Positions 57,227 through 64,000 of a DNA stretch of 64,000 nucleotides are shown here, piece after piece. Source of the DNA: Sialis fuliginosa (Eukaryota > Arthropoda > Insecta > Megaloptera > Sialidae); assembly GCA_961205875.1 (NCBI GenBank), contig OY540819.1:746501-810500 (forward strand), given 5' to 3'. The notes beneath the pieces were generated by a model, which did not search any database, was not told the origin of the DNA, and was given only the letters and a program-made list of their open reading frames with translations. Every line of letters begins with the position of its first letter. Positions within the stretch are counted from its first letter, which is position 1. A program made the translations under genes and the position numbers.

Positions 57227-57465
57227 ATTTGGCGGCCCAACGTAGTGGCCAGGAAACTTAAGCGAGAGCTTCCGACCCAACGCCCTGAACATGACAAGAA
57301 AACGCTCATTGTCTGAACCACGAACAAACAACGGTACTCCGCCGTTACATCCGGGAGTAACTACCCGGTGGCGCCCAACACAACACGAAGTAACTCTGAG
57401 GGAGACCCCAAGGGAAACTGAAACTACGCCGATAAGAACCACAAATAGAAACGCCAAGAGTCACA

Positions 57466-58251
57466 ATGGACCCAGAAACAATTCCTATGGGAATTACCAC
57501 ACTGAACCAGCTACTATCCAAGTTGCTGGTTCAGTCAAGTCCGACACCACCAGTATTCCGAGGAGACGTATCGGAAGATCCGGGAATCTACCTGAGGAAG
57601 TGCGAGGAACATTTGCAAGACCTAAGAATTCCACGGAGCCAGTGGGTTGACACCATCACCCCGCAATTGAAGGACAATGCCGCAAGCTGGTGGAGAACAT
57701 ACAAGCGCCTTCAACTACCGTGGTCAGACTTTAGTGAACGGCTACAAAAGAAGTTCGCTGGACCCGAAACTATAGCACTGTTGATGTCACAACTGTATGG
57801 CCAGAAGCAGAAGAACACTGAATCTTGCGAACTCTTCCTACTGAACAAAATTAGTTTGTTCCAACGCCTCCACCCAGAGAAGGAAGCCGAAGAAATCGTC
57901 CGTTTCCTCGTGGAACTCGTGAAACCGAACATACGCCCATTCCTGAGGGTACCGACGCCATCCACGTTGGAAGAGCTCGTGGATCGCGCCCGCGATGTCG
58001 AGCGAGATTGGCAGGAGATGACGACGACAAACCAGGCGGCCGCAAACAAGCAGCCGTCACCAACAGTGCCATCACTTCCGCGATGTCATCACTGTTCACA
58101 ACGACACTTCCACCGGGACTGCCCCATGCTGAACACAAGATATCCAGCCCGGGAAAACTACCATCGGCCAGGGAGAAACACCGACAACCCTCCTGCGACG
58201 ACAGGGCCAACAACGTCGGGAGCCGGTCATACCAGATCGCCACCAGCGTAA
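57466..58251 (+). CDS. gag: Gypsy-type gag protein
   Basis: 261 residues. The central part (YLRKCEEHLQDLRIPRSQWV, then WWRTYKRL, FSERLQKKF and LRVPTPSTLEELVDRARDVE) follows the retrotransposon gag capsid pattern. The C-terminus has a variant zinc knuckle CHHCSQRHFHRDC (Cys and His spacing slightly different from CX2CX4HX4C) and a basic, Pro-rich tail. Gag forms the particle that packages the RNA. It overlaps pol by about 240 bases in the -1 frame, so pol is presumably made by ribosomal frameshifting; I could not identify the slip site with confidence. Confidence 0.9.
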   Translation: MDPETIPMGITTLNQLLSKLLVQSSPTPPVFRGDVSEDPGIYLRKCEEHLQDLRIPRSQWVDTITPQLKDNAASWWRTYKRLQLPWSDFSERLQKKFAGPETIALLMSQLYGQKQKNTESCELFLLNKISLFQRLHPEKEAEEIVRFLVELVKPNIRPFLRVPTPSTLEELVDRARDVERDWQEMTTTNQAAANKQPSPTVPSLPRCHHCSQRHFHRDCPMLNTRYPARENYHRPGRNTDNPPATTGPTTSGAGHTRSPPA

Positions 58252-61200
58252 CCGCACTTCCCAGAATCAAAATTAGTTTTAAGAACCGGACCTACTACGC
58301 TCTCCTGGACTCGGCCGCATCCCACAACTTCATAAACGACGAATATCTACCCGCCTCCCATACGTCATCCTACCAGGAGGTAGAGCTCGCCAAGAAGGGG
58401 GAATACGCCATCGCTTCAGGAGCGCAATCTATAACCATCACAATAGAGGACGTTTGCTCGCAGTTGGACGTACTGACCGTGCACGACTTGCGGGAAGACT
58501 TCATTTTGGGCCTGCCGTGGTTTACAAGTCAGGAAGCCACAATGGACTTTGCCCGAAAGTGTGTCTATTACGGCACCACGCAACGTCACACTATTCATTG
58601 GGCACTGCCGCCATGCACCGAGGAAGTAATCACGCTGCCCCAGATTGGAGAATTTCCGCCGCACCTCCAACCCACTGCTCAAGCGTTAATGGAGCGATTC
58701 AGGGACGTCTTCCGATCACCACAGGTCCCAACAAACTCCACTACACACAAAATACCGCTCATCACTTCTACACCCGTCCGATCGCCGATGTATCGCTACT
58801 CGGTGGAGAAGAGACGACTCATCCACCAGCAAGTGGAGGAGATGCTGGCAGAGGGAGTCATCAAGCCCAGCACGTCGCCATACAGCTCGCCGATCGTGAT
58901 GGTCGCCAAGAAAAACGGAGAGTCTCGCTTCTGCGTTGACTACCGGAAGATCAACGCCATTACGAAGGATGAAGTCACTACCCTGCCATTAATACACGAG
59001 ACGCTCAAAGACCTCGGCCGCGCCAAGGTGTTCTCAGCCATCGACCTGAAATCCGGTTACTGGCAGATTCCGATGCATCCCGACTCACAACACACGACCG
59101 CTTTCTGCACTCCTTCCGGAGGCTGTTATGAGTTCAAGGTCATGCCGTTCGGCCTAAAGGGAGCGCCAGGGACGTTCCAACGTCTGATGAGCCAACAAGT
59201 ATTGACAGGCTATCTCCGCGACTTCTGCCTCGTCTACATCGACGACATAATCGTCTATTCCAACACGTACGATGAGCACCTTGGACATCTGCAGAAGGTA
59301 TTTGAGCGTTTGCGACTGCACGGATTGGTTGGTGCACCGGAGAAATGTAAATTTGGCTGCCGCTCCCTGGAATACTTGGGGCATACTATTAGCGAGGAGT
59401 ACAACCACCCGCAAGAACATCACCTGCACCAAATCCAAAACTTCTCCGCTCCAAGAACCAGGAAGGAGTTGCGAAGCTTCTTGGGCCTATGCAACTGGCT
59501 TCGAGAATACATCGATCATTTCGCCGATATCGCTGCCCCGCTCAACGATCTTCTGAGCGAGAAGAAAAAGTATTCCTGGACACCACAGGCCCAAGAAGGG
59601 TTCCTTAAAATCAAGCATGCCCTATCAGAACCTTTGAAACTCCACCGCCCCGATCCGACGCTTCCGTTCGTTCTCCAAACTGATGCCAGTCAGGAAGGAG
59701 TAGCCGCTGTCCTGTACCAAGAAGGTGAAAACAAGAACCGACGCATAATGTCCTATGCGAGCTCACGATTTAATCCTGCCGAGAGAAAATACCACTGCAA
59801 CGAGCAGGAATGCCTTGCAGCGGTATGGGCGATAAAGCGTTACCGCCCCTACTTGGAGGATAGACCGTTCACCCTTCGTACAGATAGCCGCGCTCTTACC
59901 TGGCTGCACCAAACAAAGGATCATCGGGCGAAGCTCACACGATGGGCCTTACTACTACAGGAGTTTGCGTTCAACATTGAACACTGCCCAGGGAAGGACA
60001 ATGAACTTCCGGACGTACTGTCACGGAACCCGGACGCTCAAGGCCTGCCCGAAGCCCTTGAGGTCCAACCCAATCTCACACCACCCAGGAGGAAGGGGTA
60101 TGTCGCAGAGACAACGCCCCGGCTGATGCAAATAACGGCGCCTAATCTCGACGAAGAGATTCAGCAGGAACAACATAACGACCCCTCCATTCAACAGTGG
60201 TTACTTCCTGAAAGAGAAGGCAATCACGAGGACCTCCCAGCGGGGTATCAAATACGCGATAATGCACTGTGGTACGGCGGACCAACCGACTTCCGTCTGT
60301 ACGTCCCAAGCGCGGAACGTCCCACAGTCCTACATCATTATCACGACCACACACTCGCGGGACATCCAGGATATAGGGAGACGTTACGGGCCATTAGTAA
60401 GCGTTACTTTTGGCCTCATCTGAGACAGGACGTAACAAAACACGTCCGGAACTGTCTGATTTGCAGTTGCTATAAAGCAAACAACCATCCTCACACCGCT
60501 CCGCAACGAGCGCATCAGCCAACAAAACCTTGGGAGACGATTGCCGTGGACATCATGGGACCTTATCCTAAGAGCACAAAAGGGAAGCGATTCATCTTCG
60601 TAGTCACCGATCTATTTACGCGATGGGTCGAAGCCTTTCCCATCGGGACGTCCAAAGCTCCAACTCTGATACGTCTTTTGGACACAGAAATTTACGCAAG
60701 GTATGGTTATCCGAAAGCGATCATCTCGGATAACGGACGCCAGTTCATTAGCCATTCATGGAAGAGGGCTTGCGAACGATGGGAGAGCTTGCATTGGACC
60801 ACTGCCGTCTATCACCCACGCGCCAACCCCACGGAACGGCGCAATCAAGAGTTGAAGAAGGGGTTAAGATTACACCTTCATAACGAAGTCCACACAAAAT
60901 GGGATCAGCATATCGCCGACACTCTGTACAACATTCGGACACGACGGAATGCCGCCACAGGCTATACTCCCAGCGAAGCCTTGTTTGGCTACAACCTACA
61001 ACGTCCCGGTCACTGGAGAATCGCCAATTCCCTGAACACAAGTCAGTTGCCCGAGGCCGCGGAACGGAATCAGATCATCGCCGCACGCCAACACGACTAC
61101 CAAAACAAGTACCTGACCGCAGATCCGCCAGACCAGAATCGATACCTACCTGGCAGTTGGGTCTTGTACAGAGAGCACCACCTCTCAGACGCCGCCGAGA

Positions 61201-61349
61201 ATTTCCACGCGCCATTCGCAGCAAAATGGTCAGCACCACATCAAATAGAGGCCATCCTAGGGCCCCATGTTTACCTCCTAGCTAAGGGCAACCACCAAAT
61301 CAAGGTCCACGAAGACCAGTTGCGGGCAGCACCCCCGATGGACCAATAG
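58008..61349 (+). CDS. pol: Gypsy-type pol polyprotein (PR-RT-RNaseH-IN)
   Basis: 1113 codons with no interruption. Protease active site ALLDSAASHNFI at about residue 100. RT with FCVDYRKINAIT, AIDLKSGYWQIP, MPFGLKGAPGTFQ and LVYIDDIIVYS (about 409). RNase H starts at LQTDASQEGVAAVL (about 557) and includes CNEQECLAAVWAI and LRTDSRAL. Integrase has an HHCC finger (HHYHDH...CLICSCYK, about 775) and the D,D,E triad (AVDIMGPY, ISDNGRQF, PTERRNQ at about 845, 906, 941). The start at 58008 is only the first Met in the open frame; translation probably enters from gag. The absence of lesions agrees with the matching LTRs. Confidence 0.95.
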   Translation: MAGDDDDKPGGRKQAAVTNSAITSAMSSLFTTTLPPGLPHAEHKISSPGKLPSAREKHRQPSCDDRANNVGSRSYQIATSVTALPRIKISFKNRTYYALLDSAASHNFINDEYLPASHTSSYQEVELAKKGEYAIASGAQSITITIEDVCSQLDVLTVHDLREDFILGLPWFTSQEATMDFARKCVYYGTTQRHTIHWALPPCTEEVITLPQIGEFPPHLQPTAQALMERFRDVFRSPQVPTNSTTHKIPLITSTPVRSPMYRYSVEKRRLIHQQVEEMLAEGVIKPSTSPYSSPIVMVAKKNGESRFCVDYRKINAITKDEVTTLPLIHETLKDLGRAKVFSAIDLKSGYWQIPMHPDSQHTTAFCTPSGGCYEFKVMPFGLKGAPGTFQRLMSQQVLTGYLRDFCLVYIDDIIVYSNTYDEHLGHLQKVFERLRLHGLVGAPEKCKFGCRSLEYLGHTISEEYNHPQEHHLHQIQNFSAPRTRKELRSFLGLCNWLREYIDHFADIAAPLNDLLSEKKKYSWTPQAQEGFLKIKHALSEPLKLHRPDPTLPFVLQTDASQEGVAAVLYQEGENKNRRIMSYASSRFNPAERKYHCNEQECLAAVWAIKRYRPYLEDRPFTLRTDSRALTWLHQTKDHRAKLTRWALLLQEFAFNIEHCPGKDNELPDVLSRNPDAQGLPEALEVQPNLTPPRRKGYVAETTPRLMQITAPNLDEEIQQEQHNDPSIQQWLLPEREGNHEDLPAGYQIRDNALWYGGPTDFRLYVPSAERPTVLHHYHDHTLAGHPGYRETLRAISKRYFWPHLRQDVTKHVRNCLICSCYKANNHPHTAPQRAHQPTKPWETIAVDIMGPYPKSTKGKRFIFVVTDLFTRWVEAFPIGTSKAPTLIRLLDTEIYARYGYPKAIISDNGRQFISHSWKRACERWESLHWTTAVYHPRANPTERRNQELKKGLRLHLHNEVHTKWDQHIADTLYNIRTRRNAATGYTPSEALFGYNLQRPGHWRIANSLNTSQLPEAAERNQIIAARQHDYQNKYLTADPPDQNRYLPGSWVLYREHHLSDAAENFHAPFAAKWSAPHQIEAILGPHVYLLAKGNHQIKVHEDQLRAAPPMDQ

Positions 61350-61383
61350 AAGCGTACGAAACTTCAAAACAGGCAGGGAGGAT

Positions 61384-62461
61384 TGATATGCCCCCCCCTC
61401 ACCGGACAATGAAATTTCGTCCGCCACGCACTGGAGAATCTTTTCAGCTGTCGAATGACATCTCGCCGGCGCTCCTAGCCCAAACGGATCACCGTCAAAA
61501 CCCAAAACTAGGGTAAACCGCCATCCGAACGCGCCACAATGTCAGTCCATCCTTCCTTAATGAAAGGGAGAAGGGTGAAGTTGCGAGTTGGCTCTCACCA
61601 ACGAAGCGCATCCGTGGACGATATAAAGCCTCCCGATTTTTTATGAAAAGTCAAGGGAACAAGTGCCCTACCAACCACTTGTACTAGTTCGTTCTATTGT
61701 AACATTCTATGTACAATTGCGACTGTCACATAGAACTCTGCTGCCGAGCAAACCCAGGAAGCTCCCAGACCCGTTCCAGTGACGCTTTTTGAGGACTACT
61801 GCCGCCGAAGAAGACGTCCACCACCGGACGTTTGAGGACCACTGCCGCCGCCGAAGAAGACGTCCACCACCGGACGTTTGAGGACCACTGCCGCCGCCGA
61901 AGAAGACGTCCACCACCGGACGTTTGAGGACCACTGCCGCCGCCGAAGAAGACGTCCACCACCGGACGTTTGAGGACCACTGCCGCCGCCGAAAAAGACG
62001 TCCACCACCAGACGTTTGAGGACCACTGCCGTCGCCGAAGAAGACGTCCACCACCTCACGTTTGAGGACCACTGCCGACTCACGTGGAGGACCGCTGCCG
62101 CCGCCGAAGGAGACGCCCACCGCCTCACGTTTGAGGACCACTGCCGACCGCCGAAGGACGCCGCCCGCCACCTCACGTTTGAGGACCGCTGACGATCAGT
62201 CAGAGACGCCGCCGTACCCAAGGACGACCGCCGGAAGCCGCACGCCGAGGCCCGCCGACGAACGCCGACCGCTGACGGCTGCCACGAGACGCCCACGTTC
62301 ACGGACGCCACGCCGGAATCCCCGTCGCCCCTTGCCGGAACGAGAAGAAACGACCCCCCCACGCCCATTCATCAAATAAACTTGTATAAAATAAAATAAA
62401 ATTATTTTTTTATCCAGCCATTGTTTTTATTTCTCGCTATTATACATACGAGGGTATAACA
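61384..62461 (+). repeat. 3' LTR of gypsy-type element
   Basis: Same 1078 bp as 56149-57226 (constant offset 5235). It is followed directly by the second AGCA of the target duplication and by TTTCCAGTAG of the hairpin element it interrupted. Confidence 0.95.
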
Positions 62462-64000
62462 AGCATTTCCAGTAGTTTTTTAAAAAACAGGGCGCACGTA
62501 TGTCACCGATTTTGCTCCCAATTTTTTTTCTCAAAGTACATATCAAAAAAACATGTTTCCCAAAATCTTTTCCCCCCGCCCCCTTTTTTGGCCGAATTAC
62601 GATTTTTTAAACTTTTGAAATCGAGCGAAATTAGACTTTTTTTGATAGTACCTTATTTTTCAAAATGTCCCTTATTATACATGTTATAGGGCTCATTTTC
62701 TTCGTTTTTTGTTGATCTATCATTTGAAATCGGTTTCAGAGCTGAATATTCAATTTTGGCCGAATGCGGTACCAAAACATTAAGTTTGATTTTTTGTAAA
62801 AATAGTCGATTTTGAAATTGCCGCCAAATATTTTGGTTTCAACTAAAATACTTCCGATAAAGGTCATTTTATTCTATTTTTTATGTAGTTTCCAAATATT
62901 TATAGATTTTTTAATTTGGTCAAAAACTTTTAAAGTTACACTTGTTTTAAGATGTCTTATTTTTCAAAAAGCGCTATATTCACACCATTAAAACTTTTTT
63001 CTCTATACTCCAAATTGCACCAAATTTTGGCAAAAGTTTCCCTTCTTTATTCTTAAAACAACCCTCAAAAAACATTTTTTCATATTGAGCTCCTAAGTGA
63101 GATATAATTTTTATAAAACACCTAATTACTCGTGTATTAAAGATAAGAATTTACAGGAATTTTCAGTGTTTCTGAAATATCGGGGCTCCTGATAATCGAA
63201 TAAAAAATATACTACTTAATTCGTTATGAAATTCCCTACAAATCTACATAAGTTAATTTATTTTAGATTAATTAAAAAACCTATAAAAAAATAAAAGCCG
63301 AGCGAGCGCAAGCGAGCCAGTCTTAGAAATGAGTACATACCTATTAAACAACGAAGTTATGAGACACTATTACATTTAAAGTTGTTATTAAATAAATTAG
63401 GAATCGATGTACAAAGTTTTTATTTATTTGTAGGTTTTGTAATTAATCTAAAATTTTTTTACTTATGTAGATTTGTAGGGAATTTCATAACGAATTAAGT
63501 GGTATATTTTTTATTCGATTGTCAGGAGCCCCGATATTTCAGAAACACTGAAAATTCCTGTAAATTCTTATCTTTAATACACGAGTAATTAGGTGTTTTA
63601 TAAAAATTATATCTCACTTAGGAGCTCAATATGAAAAAATGTTTTTTAAGGGTTGTTTTAAGAATAAAGAAAGGAAACTTTTGTCAAAATTTGGTGCAAT
63701 TTGGAGTATAGAGAAAAAAGTTTGAATGGTGTGAATATAGCGCTTTTTGAAAAATAAGACATCTTAAAACAAGTGTAACTTTAAAAGTTTTTGACCAAAT
63801 TAAAAAATCTATAAATATTTGGAAACTACATAAAAAATAGAATAAAATGACCTTTATCGGAAGTATTTTGGTTGAAACCAAAATATTTGGCGGCAATTTC
63901 AAAATCGACTATTTTTACAAAAAATCAAACTTAATGTTTTGGTACCGCATTCGGCCAAAATTGAATATTCGGCTCTGAAACCAATTTCAAATGAAAGATC
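62462..64000. mobile_element. Long hairpin element, continuing past the window edge
   Basis: The outer arm (from 62466, TTTCCAGTAG, GGGCGCACGTATG, CCGCCCCCTTTTTTGG) belongs to the family at 18441-19215 but continues inward through CATATTGAGCTCCTAAG and CAGGAATTTTCAGTGTTTC to about 63300. The reverse complement starts near 63420 and is still pairing at 64000. Arms exceed 580 bp. Its left end was split off by the gypsy insertion. Confidence 0.85.

Larger units (their letters stand above)
56149..62461 (+). mobile_element. Complete gypsy (Ty3)-type LTR retrotransposon, 6.3 kb
   Basis: Matching LTRs, a leader with putative PBS (57229, TTGGCGGCCCAACG), overlapping gag and pol frames, and a purine-rich tract before the 3' LTR (AGGCAGGGAGGAT, 61371-61383). 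The 4-bp duplication AGCA lies at 56145-56148 and 62462-62465. All enzymatic motifs are intact. Its GC content is far above that of the surrounding DNA. This is probably a young and potentially active copy. No envelope gene is present. Confidence 0.95.

Noticed and set aside
58140-58165. GGGAAAA as the gag-pol slip site
   Set aside because: The heptamer is out of phase with the gag codons (CGG GAA AAC), so tandem -1 slippage would not work there.

Overview
The window reads as AT-rich nuclear DNA of an animal, most likely an insect. A sap-feeding hemipteran such as an aphid relative is a guess from the gene families, not a demonstration. Genes have short exons with canonical GT/AG introns. The rest is dominated by eukaryotic transposable elements: copia, gypsy, Penelope-like, piggyBac, hAT-like and TA-target MITEs, and many long foldback elements. 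There is no prokaryotic gene organisation and I see no tRNA or rRNA gene.

Host-like genes, all on the minus strand. (1) Positions 80-2155 hold a multi-exon gene starting with a SAM-like fold; one coding exon is split by a MITE. (2) Positions 4638-7851 hold a STAND/NACHT NTPase with a predicted PD-(D/E)XK-type nuclease N-terminus and C-terminal ankyrin repeats; it carries two frameshifts. (3) Positions 22762-27247 hold a three-exon HECT-domain E3 ubiquitin ligase-like gene with a one-base deletion in exon 1. Two rearranged fragments of it lie at 34266-36165, where antisense HECT sequence is fused to sense exon 1.

Mobile DNA from left to right: a TIR repeat with a GGAC tract (2239-3319); a minisatellite (3645-3929); a 3'-truncated copia element (9319-12907) inserted in a hairpin element; a TTAA-flanked foldback (13668-15176); three hairpin elements (16765-19215); a foldback carrying a piggyBac copy (19771-22643); a foldback with a nested MITE inside HECT intron 1 (25113-26820); a TA-flanked element containing a hAT MITE (28881-30294); another hAT MITE inside an older repeat (31448-33030); a retroelement terminal unit with promoter and hammerhead-like motif (36306-37113); three Penelope-like elements (37148-42437, 48173-53510, 53905-56118) and a palindromic derivative (53628-53880); a full-length, apparently intact gypsy-type LTR retrotransposon (56149-62461); and the start of a very long hairpin element running off the right edge.

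The most interesting signals are: (a) the nuclease-NACHT-ankyrin architecture, which resembles bacterial STAND defence proteins; (b) a hammerhead-ribozyme-like core in every Penelope-type terminal repeat here, with compensatory changes between two families; (c) the antisense/sense HECT chimera, which gives exon 1 a new in-frame start codon; and (d) the density of long foldback elements and of nested insertions whose target-site duplications can be read directly.
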